Assembly: GCA_964350945.1 (NCBI GenBank)
Contig: CAYGLF010000005.1
Location: forward strand, 18,900 to 82,899
Length of the DNA: 64,000 bases
From: CAYGLF01 sp964350945
Lineage (GTDB): Bacteria > Chlamydiota > Chlamydiia > Chlamydiales > JAAZZY01
Direction: 5' to 3'
Part shown: piece after piece, positions 7,549 to 15,949 of the stretch
Layout of the letters: every line of letters begins with the position of its first letter
How positions within the stretch are numbered: the stretch's first letter is position 1
Position numbers and translations under genes: made by a program
Notes under the pieces: generated by a model
The model's database searches: none
Seen by the model: only the letters and a program-made list of their open reading frames with translations
What the model was told of the DNA's origin: nothing

Positions 7549-8064
7549 ATGAGAACAGTCAACAAAACACGATATGCTATTTTAGGAGTGCTCCTTGAAA
7601 AGCCAAGCACGGGATACGAGATCAAGTCTCTAATGCAAAGATCGACCGCCTATTTCTGGCGTGAGTCCGACTCAACAATTTATCCGATGCTAAAGGTGCT
7701 GGCAAAAGAGAAAAAAGTTTGCTCTAAGGTTGTATATGTGGGAAAGAAAAAGAAAGAGATTTTTTCCATTACAGATGCGGGGCGACATGAGTTTAACGCC
7801 TGGCTAGAAGGTCCAACGGGATCCGAAAATCCACGTAATGAGTTTCTCTTAAAATTCTTTTTTGCGACAAAGCAGAAAGAGATGATTCGACTACTCCGAG
7901 AGAGGTTGAAGAAGGTTGAAAAAACATACGATGATTACAAGAATATAGAAGAGAGACTAGAGAGCCTACCGGCCTCTTCTCGCAAAACAATCCGACTCAA
8001 AGCTCTGAGATATGGAATCAATCACCTTAATTCAGAAATTCAGTGGTTAAAAAAAGAATCTTAG
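7549..8064 (+). CDS. PadR-family transcriptional regulator
   Basis: 171 aa. The N-terminal winged helix has the PadR signature: RYAILGVLLEKPSTGYEIK, FWRESDSTIYPMLKVLAKE, YSITDAG-like IFSITDAGRHEF. After it comes the helical dimerisation arm (Vir_act_alpha_C type, ERLKKVEKTYDDYKNIEER). PadR proteins repress genes for detoxification of phenolics or drugs. It lies 22 bp upstream of the FAD-hydroxylase gene on the same strand, so the two are probably co-transcribed and the hydroxylase is its likely target. Confidence 0.92.
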   Translation: MRTVNKTRYAILGVLLEKPSTGYEIKSLMQRSTAYFWRESDSTIYPMLKVLAKEKKVCSKVVYVGKKKKEIFSITDAGRHEFNAWLEGPTGSENPRNEFLLKFFFATKQKEMIRLLRERLKKVEKTYDDYKNIEERLESLPASSRKTIRLKALRYGINHLNSEIQWLKKES

Positions 8065-8086
8065 TTTCAAGCACAGGAGATTTTAA

Positions 8087-9664
8087 ATGCACCAGGTAAT
8101 AATCATCGGCGGGGGCCCAGTAGGTTTGTCAGCGGCCATCTGTTTAGCAGAGCAGGGTATCGCATCCGTGCTCGTCGAGAAACATCCATCTACAACCGAT
8201 CATCCAAAAGCAAGAGGTGTGAATGGACGTACCATGGAGCTATTCCGCTCCTGGGGTATAGAGGATCGCATGAAACAATACCAAATGCCGAGAGAGGCGT
8301 ACCGCTTCACTTGGCTAGAAGATCTACAAGGAAAAGAAATCACCCGCGTTCCCGCTACAGTAGATTACAGTCAATATAGTCCAACTGAAAACGCAATCAT
8401 TGCACAAGACGACGTGGAAAAAGAGCTATTTATCAAAGCGAAAAGCATGCCTCTGATTGACCTTAGGTTTGATACGGAAATGGTCCATGCCTCTCAAGAT
8501 GAGAAGCAGGTTGTCGTGGAGATCCATAATAAGGCTCACAAACAAAAAGAGCGGTTGACTGCACACTATTTAATCGCAGCAGACGGAGCCCGTAGCTCGT
8601 TGAGAAAGCTTTTTGGGGTTGAAATGGAAGGGGCAGACAACCTGGGTTTATTCTGTAATATCTATTGCGAGATGAACCTTGATAAGTACATTTATCATAG
8701 ACCAAGCGTGGGCTTTATGTTCACCCGTCCAGATATCATGGGAACTTTTATGCTTGCAAAGGACTGTCAGAGAAAATGGCTTGTTGGAGCACGCATCGAT
8801 GCGTATCCTCAATTAACTAGAGGAATGTTTACAGAGGAATTCTGCATCGATTTTGTTAAAAAGATTGTAAGCGATCCAGATGTTGAGGTGCGTTTTATTA
8901 ATAAATCTTTTTGGACAATGGCAGCCCTAATTGCAAACCAGTACCGGGTTGACAGAGTACTTTTTGTTGGAGATGCAGCCCATCGATTGCCACCCACCGG
9001 AGGCTTTGGAATGAATACCGGCATCCAAGATGTTCATAATTTGGGTTGGAAGCTTGCAATGGTACTTAACAACCATGCCAAGGACTCACTATTGGATACC
9101 TACTTCACCGAGCGATCACAAATTGCAAAAACCAATACGTTGTGGAGTGTGACCAATGCAAAAAGGTTTGAGACAATTTTCACTGCTTTAGCCCAGGGTG
9201 ATTTATCGACTTTTGAAGAAGCCTTAAGAGACCAAACACATCATATCAATAATATTCTGCTTGATCTGGGCTATGTTTATGGTAGCGAATATCAAAATCG
9301 AGACGAATACAAACCCTCAGCCGAAATAGGCGCTAGGGCCCCGCACTGTTGGTTAGAGAAAGACGCTAAACAGATCAGCTCTTTAGATCTATTCAACAAG
9401 CAATTTGTTTTAATGTGCCATCCTGAATCGAATTACTGGCAAGAAAGATATCAGAAATGGCCTTGTCGAGTTGTTACAATCGGCGAAGAGGGTGAGTATA
9501 AGAATCCTGATCATGATTTTCTCGCGCTTTACGGAATTTCCAAGAAAGGAGCTGTTTTAATAAGGCCCGATGGTCATGTTGCATGGCGAGCAAATGATGA
9601 GAAAGAACAGGTGGCTAATTTTTCATGGATGAAGAGATTATTTTTGGACTCAAAATCCAGTTGA
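8087..9664 (+). CDS. FAD-dependent aromatic hydroxylase (PheA/TfdB/MhpA family)
   Basis: 525 aa. FAD_binding_3 architecture: IIIGGGPVGLSAAICLAEQG at the N-terminus, KARGVNGRTMELFRSWGI, LIAADGARSSLR (DG motif) and VLFVGDAAHRLPPTGGFGMN (GD motif) near residue 295. The C-terminal 150 residues form the thioredoxin-like tail of this group (GARAPHCWLE, VLIRPDGHVAWRA). Members mono-oxygenate phenols, polyketides or antibiotics with NAD(P)H. AGGAGA precedes the ATG. All key cofactor motifs are intact, unlike the monooxygenase at 3.1-4.4 kb. The substrate cannot be told from sequence. Confidence 0.9.
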   Translation: MHQVIIIGGGPVGLSAAICLAEQGIASVLVEKHPSTTDHPKARGVNGRTMELFRSWGIEDRMKQYQMPREAYRFTWLEDLQGKEITRVPATVDYSQYSPTENAIIAQDDVEKELFIKAKSMPLIDLRFDTEMVHASQDEKQVVVEIHNKAHKQKERLTAHYLIAADGARSSLRKLFGVEMEGADNLGLFCNIYCEMNLDKYIYHRPSVGFMFTRPDIMGTFMLAKDCQRKWLVGARIDAYPQLTRGMFTEEFCIDFVKKIVSDPDVEVRFINKSFWTMAALIANQYRVDRVLFVGDAAHRLPPTGGFGMNTGIQDVHNLGWKLAMVLNNHAKDSLLDTYFTERSQIAKTNTLWSVTNAKRFETIFTALAQGDLSTFEEALRDQTHHINNILLDLGYVYGSEYQNRDEYKPSAEIGARAPHCWLEKDAKQISSLDLFNKQFVLMCHPESNYWQERYQKWPCRVVTIGEEGEYKNPDHDFLALYGISKKGAVLIRPDGHVAWRANDEKEQVANFSWMKRLFLDSKSS

Positions 9665-9724
9665 ATCCCAAATTTATCTCTATAAAAAGAGAGATGGGAT
9701 CCAAATCCCGCACAATATTTTTTT
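9665..9724 (+). terminator. Weak terminator-like hairpin after the hydroxylase
   Basis: ATCCC (9665-9669) and ATCTCT (9676-9681) pair with AGAGAT (9690-9695) and GGGAT (9696-9700). A run of seven T lies at 9718-9724, further from the stem than usual. It is plausible as the end of the padR-hydroxylase transcript but not strong. Confidence 0.3.
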
Positions 9725-9792
9725 CTTTAAATCTTTTTCACAGCAAATCGAGAACAGATAGTTCGATATTTGAAGAAGGGTTCGAAAAAGTT

Positions 9793-9856
9793 GAAAAAAC
9801 ACAGCTTGCAAGAGACCTTAGATCTAATTACGGCTAGGGCCCCTTGCAAGCTGTGT
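9793..9856 (-). terminator. Terminator of ssrA
   Basis: Minus strand: 14-bp perfect arms ACACAGCTTGCAAG (plus-strand mirror 9843-9856 and 9799-9812) followed by a six-T tract (As at 9794-9799 on the plus strand). It starts about 11 nt after the mature 3' end of tmRNA. The 30-nt loop is long but contains its own GGGCCC and TTAGATCTAA pairing. Confidence 0.8.
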
Positions 9857-9866
9857 CTCAAAGAGT

Positions 9867-10281
9867 TGGAGGTGGAGAGAATCGAACTCTCGTCCTAAGC
9901 GAACTCCACATTAACCTCTACATGCATAGTACCCTAAGATTACGACAAGCTTTAATGTAGGGTACAACATTCCAAGCTCACCGGCCTTTTAAAATCTCGT
10001 AAGGGTCCTCAAAAAGCTAAACTAGACTCTTACACACCAAGAAAAATGACGATAATATTAAAACCCTTGGTCCAATTTTAACTTATCGAGCTGTTTAAAC
10101 GGTTAAGTTTAAGCAGCTACTGCAAAAGTAGTGTTCACAACAGCAGGGCTGATGCTTCCGACTACTTTAGAGTTTGTTTGTGTTTTAGCAATTATGCTTG
10201 TGCCAGATGATTTAGGAGGCCCACTGACATCCTCCGCATGCAATTAATACTTCGTGCCCTAGTCGAAACCATTACACCCCC
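9867..10281 (-). ncRNA. ssrA: Transfer-messenger RNA (tmRNA)
   Basis: About 415 nt. The 5' end reads GGGGGTGTAATGGTTTCGACT, carrying the tmRNA hallmark GGTTTCGACT. The 3' end has the T arm GAGAGTTCGATTCTCTC and acceptor strand CACCTCC, which pairs with GGGGGTG (one G-U), then discriminator A. CCA is not encoded. In the cell it rescues stalled ribosomes with SmpB: it is charged with alanine and then codes a degradation tag. The upstream side has a TATATAG-type -10 but no good -35. Confidence 0.96.
10109..10204 (-). other. tmRNA tag-peptide reading frame
   Basis: Inside ssrA a frame runs from GGC (10204) to TAA (10109) and codes 31 residues, beginning GTSIIAKTQ and ending TFAVAA before the stop. 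The hydrophobic AVAA end is the usual ClpXP/Tsp-type degron. The resume codon is inferred: the adjacent GCA frame stops after three codons, so the GGC frame is preferred. The tag is long compared with the 10-residue E. coli tag. Confidence 0.75.
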
Positions 10282-10408
10282 GTATCTATATACAGGAGTA
10301 ATTCTATCATAAACAGCACTTATTAAGCAATTTATTATTTGAATAGCTTTTATTAAGGTGATTAAAACTCAATTATGTCAAAATAAGTGGCAAATATTAA
10401 GGAAAAGC

Positions 10409-10969
10409 ATGGCACAACCACAACAAAAGATTTGGATTTTTTTTAAATCTTTTTTTAAAGACTTTAAACACACTGGATCGATTCTTCCAAGCTCAAAACA
10501 TCTTACAAATAAAATGCTGAAGGGTGTTGACTTTTCAAAACCCTGCAAAATTTTAGAGCTCGGCCCAGGAACTGGCTGCATGACCCATGAAATACTATCC
10601 AGAATGCACCCGGAGTCTGAGCTCGTCTGCATTGAGATAAACCCTTCATTTTGTGAAAATTTGCGCGCTTTAAAAACGGACAAACAACTGCGCATCATTG
10701 AAGCCTCTGCCCTTGACTTTGAAAAGCACCTAAGCTCTTTAAAATTTGACGCTGTCATTTCAGGACTTCCTCTTGCTAATTTCACAAGTCAAGAAATCGA
10801 TATGATTTTTAATAACATCCAAAAATCACTTTCTAAAGATGGAAAATATATCCAATTTCAATATACGCTAAGAAACGACCGGCTCATTAAAAGCCGGTTC
10901 TCCAAAGTCAGCAAGAACTACTCTTTATTTAATTTTCCACCAGCCTTTGTCTATACTTGCTCTCTTTAA
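10409..10969 (+). CDS. Class I SAM methyltransferase, PmtA/KsgA-like
   Basis: 186 aa from the ATG at 10409, which has AAGGA 5 nt before it; the frame also opens at a GTG 51 bp earlier without a ribosome site. The SAM-binding motif I is ILELGPGTGCMTHEIL, followed by the acidic LVCIEIN and a motif-IV-like DAVISGLPLANF. The head FFKDFKHTGSILPSSKHLT is characteristic of phospholipid N-methyltransferase-type proteins (PmtA, COG3963). Target could be phosphatidylethanolamine, an rRNA adenine or another substrate; lipid is the better guess. It overlaps the convergent phoH gene by 4 bp. Confidence 0.8.
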   Translation: MAQPQQKIWIFFKSFFKDFKHTGSILPSSKHLTNKMLKGVDFSKPCKILELGPGTGCMTHEILSRMHPESELVCIEINPSFCENLRALKTDKQLRIIEASALDFEKHLSSLKFDAVISGLPLANFTSQEIDMIFNNIQKSLSKDGKYIQFQYTLRNDRLIKSRFSKVSKNYSLFNFPPAFVYTCSL

Positions 10970-12339
10970 AGAACAGAAGCTGCAAGTGAAGATAATTCTG
11001 AACGTTCAGTCACATCAAAAGTCATATGACCAAAAATTTTATGGTCACAAAATTTAGCGATGGCAAAGGTCAAGCCATTGGTATCTGCATCAAGGTATGG
11101 ATTGTCTATTTGAGAAGGGTCTCCCGCTAAAATCACCTTGGTCCCCTCTCCAGCTCTGGAAATCACGGTCTTGATTTCGTGAGGTGTTAAATTTTGAGCT
11201 TCATCAATGATAATGAACATACTTGGGAGTGTTCTTCCCCGGATATAGGTCACCGCTTCCAACTCTATTTTCTGACTCTCTTTAATCCAACGCAAGTTCT
11301 CTTGGCAGTCTTCATCATTTCCACCAGAGCTGCAGAGATATTCTAAGTTGTCGTAGATAGGCTGCATCCAGTGAAATAATTTCTCCTCTTTAGTCCCAGG
11401 CAGGTAACCGATGTCTTTTCCAAGCGGCATAATAGGGCGACTTACAAGGATCTTGGTGTATTTGGCTTCATCAAATATTTTCCTCAGTGCACAAGCTAAA
11501 GCTAAAAGTGTTTTTCCTGTTCCAGCCTGCCCCACAAGAGTCACAAGCTTAATATCATCTTTCAGCAGTAAATCAAGGGCGCACCGCTGCTGGATATTAC
11601 GAGGTTTGATCCCCCATAAATCTCTAGGCAGCGCATTTAAAGATACTAATTGCTTTTGTTTTTTATGATAGCGTCCGACAACTTGGGTTTCATCATTACA
11701 TGTAAGCACACAATACTCGTTGGTATACATATCCTCATTTTCAAAATTGATCACTCCATCTTTTAGGAAAAGATCAATTTCTTTTTTAGAAACCTCAACA
11801 CTCTTGACCCCTGCATAAAGATCTTTATGCGAAATAGAGATATTTCTGTAATCCTCAACGTGAATGCCCATCATTTGAGCTTTCAGTCGAGTGGCAAAAT
11901 CTTTAGAAATAAGCACGACATTGTCTTGCTCTTTAGAAATCATATGAGCAGCATGTAAAATTTGATTTCTTGATGTAGAATGTTCTAGATTTAAATGCCC
12001 GCTAATTTCATTTTTGTATTTAGAAAAAACCTGTAGTGTAGCTCCATTTTCAAGTTTGACTCCTGAAACAAGATCCATGTGCTTTGGATCAGAAGTTATA
12101 GTAGCCCCCCCTGCAGATTCTGAAACCAAATTCAATCGCTGACACTTCTTTTTAATTTCATCAAAAGAGCGCATCACAAGACGCGCATTTCTTCCTAAAT
12201 CATTAGGAAGTCTTTTCATGCTGTCTAGTTCTTCAATAACTGCAATGGGGATAATCAAGAGACAATTTTTAAAATTTTCCAAAGCTTTAGGGTCATATAA
12301 AAGAACATTGGTGTCTAAAATCAGAGTCTTCGAATGCAT
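10966..12339 (-). CDS. phoH: PIN-PhoH family ATPase (YlaK-like)
   Basis: 457 aa in two parts. Residues 1-165 are a PIN nuclease domain (LILDTNVLLYD with Asp9, EELDSMKR, VVLISKD). From about residue 240 comes a PhoH RecA-like ATPase with Walker A GQAGTGKT (270-277), SRPIMPLGKDIGYLPG, Walker B FIIIDEAQNLTP and AGDPSQID. The fused form is known from many bacteria and is proposed to be an RNA helicase-nuclease. All nuclease and ATPase key residues I can check appear present. The upstream 256-bp gap holds no gene I can support. Confidence 0.92.
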   Translation of the reverse strand: MHSKTLILDTNVLLYDPKALENFKNCLLIIPIAVIEELDSMKRLPNDLGRNARLVMRSFDEIKKKCQRLNLVSESAGGATITSDPKHMDLVSGVKLENGATLQVFSKYKNEISGHLNLEHSTSRNQILHAAHMISKEQDNVVLISKDFATRLKAQMMGIHVEDYRNISISHKDLYAGVKSVEVSKKEIDLFLKDGVINFENEDMYTNEYCVLTCNDETQVVGRYHKKQKQLVSLNALPRDLWGIKPRNIQQRCALDLLLKDDIKLVTLVGQAGTGKTLLALACALRKIFDEAKYTKILVSRPIMPLGKDIGYLPGTKEEKLFHWMQPIYDNLEYLCSSGGNDEDCQENLRWIKESQKIELEAVTYIRGRTLPSMFIIIDEAQNLTPHEIKTVISRAGEGTKVILAGDPSQIDNPYLDADTNGLTFAIAKFCDHKIFGHMTFDVTERSELSSLAASVL

Positions 12340-12595
12340 TAAGTAAACCTTTTTTTGAATTTTAGTATCAAAAAGTCAAACTAGAACAACCTTCATTTCC
12401 TGCCAAGGGAAAACAGATAGTTTCTTAAGTCATTTACCTGGTTATACTTAAAAAGATCCCTTGCAAACAGAGCTGTTGTCTGCTAGTTTCTATAGACCTT
12501 TATGTTAAAATGCTTTATAATAAAGATTATAAAGTAATAGAATAAACAAAGTTTATTTAAAGCTAAACAGCTTAACCACTAGAGAGGTTCTAATT

Positions 12596-13309
12596 ATGCA
12601 ATTTATCATAAACCATAAAATGCTAAGTATTCCACCCTATGTTTCTACTACGTGGGACAGCATTACTTCCCTGCACTTAGACTCTAGTAACCAAGCCGGA
12701 ATCCTGATTATCTCATTACAAAATGGAGTTGTGGTTAAGATTCCCAATCTAAACCAAGATGTTTTGACTAAGATTTTCCAAACGCACACCCAGTACATGA
12801 CCGAAAAAACCAAACAACCCAAACAACAAGACCCTGGCCATATTTTTAATTTGGATAACCTTGCTAACCTTGGATTCCCGATGCGCTTTGGCGGCGCCTT
12901 AGAAGGACTCGGCGCTGCTATGCAGCATAACCCAGAACAATCTCAAGCTCCAGATCTCCCCAAAGAGGTCCTAGAAAAAATTTCAGCAGTTGCTAAAATT
13001 ATGGATACAGACCAAGGACTCACACAGGGTTTAAAGCCTGAACCGCACTGCAACTGCGTTCACTGCCAAATTGCCCGTGCAATTACTCAAGAAGGCGGTC
13101 ACCAAGAAGAATCCGAATTCCTGGAAGAAGTCTCCGATGAAGAGCTTAAATTTAGGAGTTGGGATATTTCACAATCTGGCGAAAAACTCTACACTGTTTC
13201 AAGTCCTTTAGACGCTGCAGAACATTATAGCGTGCATTTAGGAGACCCTATTGGATGTACCTGTGGTCAAAACAATTGTGAACATATTAAAGCCGTCTTA
13301 AATTCATAA
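12596..13309 (+). CDS. Hypothetical protein with C-terminal SWIM-like zinc motif
   Basis: 237 aa, cytosolic looking. The extreme C-terminus has CxCx4CxH (Cys221, Cys223, Cys228, His230), the SWIM zinc-finger pattern. A second cluster HCNCVHC (Cys152, Cys154, Cys157) lies mid-protein, between a Gly-rich segment near residue 92-110 and an acidic linker (172-185). SWIM modules bind DNA, RNA or proteins. An AGAGG-type ribosome site precedes the ATG. I do not recognise the family; the zinc role is inferred from the cysteine spacing. Confidence 0.65.
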   Translation: MQFIINHKMLSIPPYVSTTWDSITSLHLDSSNQAGILIISLQNGVVVKIPNLNQDVLTKIFQTHTQYMTEKTKQPKQQDPGHIFNLDNLANLGFPMRFGGALEGLGAAMQHNPEQSQAPDLPKEVLEKISAVAKIMDTDQGLTQGLKPEPHCNCVHCQIARAITQEGGHQEESEFLEEVSDEELKFRSWDISQSGEKLYTVSSPLDAAEHYSVHLGDPIGCTCGQNNCEHIKAVLNS

Positions 13310-13389
13310 AAAAGATGATTGAGAAAAAACATTAAAAGTCATACATTGTGCACAAATAACAATGTAACTGTCTTTTAGGAGTTTTAGCT

Positions 13390-14589
13390 ATGAAACGCGT
13401 TTTGTTTCTCATCGTCTTTACCTGCACATTATCAAACCCAATGCTCTGGGCAAAATCAACACAAACAACTCCCCCTCCCTCCTTTGAGGCTTTCACGGGG
13501 AAGGTAGCCGGTGAACGAGTTCGTTTAAGACTCGCACCTAATTTAGAAGGTCATGTTATCAAAGAACTTTCTACAGGAGACATCTTTGCAATTACTGCTG
13601 AGAACAATGAGTACTATGCTGTAAAGCCAAGTAAAGATATCAAGGCTTATATTTTCAGAACACACGTTCTTGATAATAAAATTGAAGGAGAGAGAGTCAA
13701 CATTAGATTACAACCCAATCTAGAATCTCCAATACTCACTCAACTTAACTCAGGAAATAAAGTTCATGTTCACGCCTCTGAAAAAGGAAGTAAGTGGTTC
13801 GAAATTGATATGCCTGAAGATGTGACTTTTTGGGTTGCTAAAGATTATATTCAAAAAGTAGGCCCAGTAGAATATGCTGAAAAATATCAAGAACGTCTTG
13901 TAGAAGCTAACCAGATGCTTGCAACGGCAACCTTAATTAGCCAAGCTGAATTTAGAAAGCAATTCCAAGAAATTGATTTAAAAAGGGTGACTAAAAACTT
14001 TGAAAAAATTATCACTGACTTCAATGATATTGAAAGCGCTACAAACCAAGCAAAAACGGCTATTCAAAATTTACAAAAAAATTACTGCAACCAAAAGATC
14101 GCTTTTTTAGAAAACCAAGCAGGACAAGCGGCTCTTGAAGTCAAAACCTTAAATGCAAAACTTACCGACTTGAATCCTAAAGAATCAGTATTTAAATCAG
14201 ATGAGGGGCTACAAGACCCTTTCAAGAGTATTGCCCTTCCTGACACAATTACTGACAAAATGAAAATCTGGCAGCCGCTTGAGTATGCTCAGTTTCAAGC
14301 TTGGGGATTAAATCAAGCAACTGCAGAAGTAAGCTTACAAGAGTTCTATAAAGATGAGCTATTAAATGCAAAGACTCTTGAGGGAATCATTGAGCCATTT
14401 AATAAGATTGTTAAACACAAGCCAGGTGATTACACGATTACTTTAGATGACCAAACGACCGCCTACATCTATAGCACGCATGTAAATCTAAATGATTTTT
14501 CAGGGAAAAAAGTTGCGGTTAAAGTAACCCCTAGAAACAACAACAACTTTGCATTTCCAGCTTACTACGTATTAGAAGTTCAGGATTAA
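13390..14589 (+). CDS. Exported bacterial SH3-domain protein
   Basis: 399 aa with a cleavable-type signal peptide (MKRVLFLIVFTCTLSNPMLWAKS). Two SH3b domains follow: residues about 35-95 (GERVRLRLAPNLEGHVIKEL) and 98-160 (GERVNIRLQPNLESPILTQL). The tandem GERVxxRxxPNLE starts show an internal duplication. The rest is helical, probably coiled coil (residues 165-270), then a C-terminal region unlike anything I know. SH3b domains bind cell-wall peptide or other envelope ligands. A clear terminator follows the gene. Confidence 0.8.
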   Translation: MKRVLFLIVFTCTLSNPMLWAKSTQTTPPPSFEAFTGKVAGERVRLRLAPNLEGHVIKELSTGDIFAITAENNEYYAVKPSKDIKAYIFRTHVLDNKIEGERVNIRLQPNLESPILTQLNSGNKVHVHASEKGSKWFEIDMPEDVTFWVAKDYIQKVGPVEYAEKYQERLVEANQMLATATLISQAEFRKQFQEIDLKRVTKNFEKIITDFNDIESATNQAKTAIQNLQKNYCNQKIAFLENQAGQAALEVKTLNAKLTDLNPKESVFKSDEGLQDPFKSIALPDTITDKMKIWQPLEYAQFQAWGLNQATAEVSLQEFYKDELLNAKTLEGIIEPFNKIVKHKPGDYTITLDDQTTAYIYSTHVNLNDFSGKKVAVKVTPRNNNNFAFPAYYVLEVQD

Positions 14590-14600
14590 ATCTTCACATA

Positions 14601-14632
14601 GAGTAAGCCAAGCCTTTGGCTTACTCTTTTCC
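14601..14632 (+). terminator. Rho-independent terminator of the SH3b gene
   Basis: Perfect 11-bp stem GAGTAAGCCAA (14601-14611) / TTGGCTTACTC (14616-14626), four-base loop, then TTTT and a T-rich tract. It lies 11 bp after the stop. Confidence 0.9.
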
Positions 14633-14644
14633 TTTTAAAAAAAT

Positions 14645-15403
14645 CTACATCTTCGTTGAGAGCCAATCAATAGCTCTAAGAGATCGATCAACAAACTCAA
14701 TACTTCTATTTTGTAATACTGAAGACATCGGTCCACAGGCACAGACAATGCCTTTATCTAGAACAAGAGCTTGGTTACAAAACTCTTTTGCAATATCAAA
14801 ATCATGCGTGATAAAAATCACGCCTGCACCATGCCTTTGCTGATAGATCTTCAAAACATCTAGAACCAGCATTTGAAGAGGTTGATCTAGAGCACTTAAA
14901 ATTTCATCACAAATTAAAAGTTTGGGTTCGACACTCAACGCTCTTATGATAGCTATCCTCTGCCTTTCTCCCCCACTTAGACTTACAGGATATTTTTGCA
15001 AAAGAGCGCAGCTAATATTCAGCTGACTAGACAACGTATTAATGATCTTTACTGCCGTTTTTTTGTTACAGTTTCGGTAGAAAATAAGGGGTTCTATCAA
15101 CATATCTATAATCTTCATATTCGGAGAAATCGACTCATACGGATTTTGGAAAATCAATTGAATTTGAGGATTATGACGTAAAAGTTTTTGAGAAGATCTT
15201 TTCCCCAAAAAGTTGAACTCCCCAGTTTCAGCGATTAAGTATCCTTTTAGGATCTTCGCCAGAGTTGTTTTCCCGGCCCCAGAGGGTCCTAAAAGAGCGA
15301 CCCTATCAAATGATCTTATGGATAAAGAAAGCGGCCTTAGAGCGGCCCCATCATGAGAATATTTTTTTGAGATCTGATCAGCTTCTAAGATTAAAGCATT
15401 CAT
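14645..15403 (-). CDS. ABC transporter ATPase, peptide/nickel (OppF/DppF/NikE) type
   Basis: 252 aa from the ATG at 15403; an upstream GTG in frame adds 14 hydrophobic residues that do not fit the family. Walker A GPSGAGKTT, Q-loop IFQNPYES, signature LSGGERQR, Walker B LLICDEILSALD and switch His THD are all intact. The short length fits NikE/DppF forms lacking the C-terminal oligopeptide domain. No permease, binding protein or second ATPase lies next to it, so it is an orphan here; its partners must be elsewhere. It lies after the terminator of the ribosomal operon and no ribosome site is obvious. Confidence 0.85.
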   Translation of the reverse strand: MNALILEADQISKKYSHDGAALRPLSLSIRSFDRVALLGPSGAGKTTLAKILKGYLIAETGEFNFLGKRSSQKLLRHNPQIQLIFQNPYESISPNMKIIDMLIEPLIFYRNCNKKTAVKIINTLSSQLNISCALLQKYPVSLSGGERQRIAIIRALSVEPKLLICDEILSALDQPLQMLVLDVLKIYQQRHGAGVIFITHDFDIAKEFCNQALVLDKGIVCACGPMSSVLQNRSIEFVDRSLRAIDWLSTKM

Positions 15404-15444
15404 TGCGATTATTTTAATTACAAAAAATAAAATAAGAGAATGCA

Positions 15445-15484
15445 CAAAAAAAGCTTTATTTCATAGAAAAATGAAATAAAGCTC
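15445..15484 (-). terminator. Terminator of the rplC-rplQ operon
   Basis: Minus strand: 13-bp perfect stem, AGCTTTATTTCAT and ATGAAATAAAGCT (plus 15471-15483 and 15452-15464), six-base loop, then a T tract (plus As 15446-15451). It is placed 28 bp after the rplQ stop. Confidence 0.9.
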
Positions 15485-15511
15485 TTTAAATAAAAGGTCT
15501 AGGCTAAAAAC

Positions 15512-15940
15512 CTATTCAGATAAGTACTCTAAGTAACAAAGAGGAGCATTATCACCTACTCTTGAACCACCTTTAATGATACGAGTATACCCACCATTAC
15601 GCTCTGTAAATCTCAATGCAAGCACATCAAAGAGTTTCCCTATGACTTTTCTATCTGTATTGTAAGCATAAGTATTCCCCTCTTTTGCAGCGCGCTGTTC
15701 TTTAGGAGTTAATTTGTTGTACTGAATCATTAACTTCGCAATCGCTTGCCTTTTAGCTGCCAAATTTTGCTTTTTAGCAATCGTAATTAGACGATCTGCA
15801 TGACGTCTAATCTCTTTTGCCTTTGCAATTGTCGTCTGAATTCTTTCATTTTCAACTAAAGATTTCAGCATATTAGCAATTAAACATCTGCGATGAGAAG
15901 TATTTCTTCCAAGTTTAAATGTATCTTTCTTATGTCTCAT
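15512..15940 (-). CDS. rplQ: 50S ribosomal protein L17
   Basis: 142 aa with the L17 start MRHKKDTFKLGRNTSHRRCL and ANMLKSLVENERIQTT. It binds 23S rRNA near the exit tunnel. It is the last gene of the long ribosomal operon, 9 bp after rpoA, and a strong terminator follows. The C-terminal tail after GNTYAYNTDRKVIG is somewhat longer than in E. coli, with GGYTRIIKGG conserved. Confidence 0.98.
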   Translation of the reverse strand: MRHKKDTFKLGRNTSHRRCLIANMLKSLVENERIQTTIAKAKEIRRHADRLITIAKKQNLAAKRQAIAKLMIQYNKLTPKEQRAAKEGNTYAYNTDRKVIGKLFDVLALRFTERNGGYTRIIKGGSRVGDNAPLCYLEYLSE

Positions 15941-15949
15941 ATTTCACCT

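Noticed and set aside
9625..9837. 70-aa plus-strand ORF after the hydroxylase
   Set aside because: Starts inside the hydroxylase and runs through the ssrA terminator; its sequence is only an out-of-frame reading.
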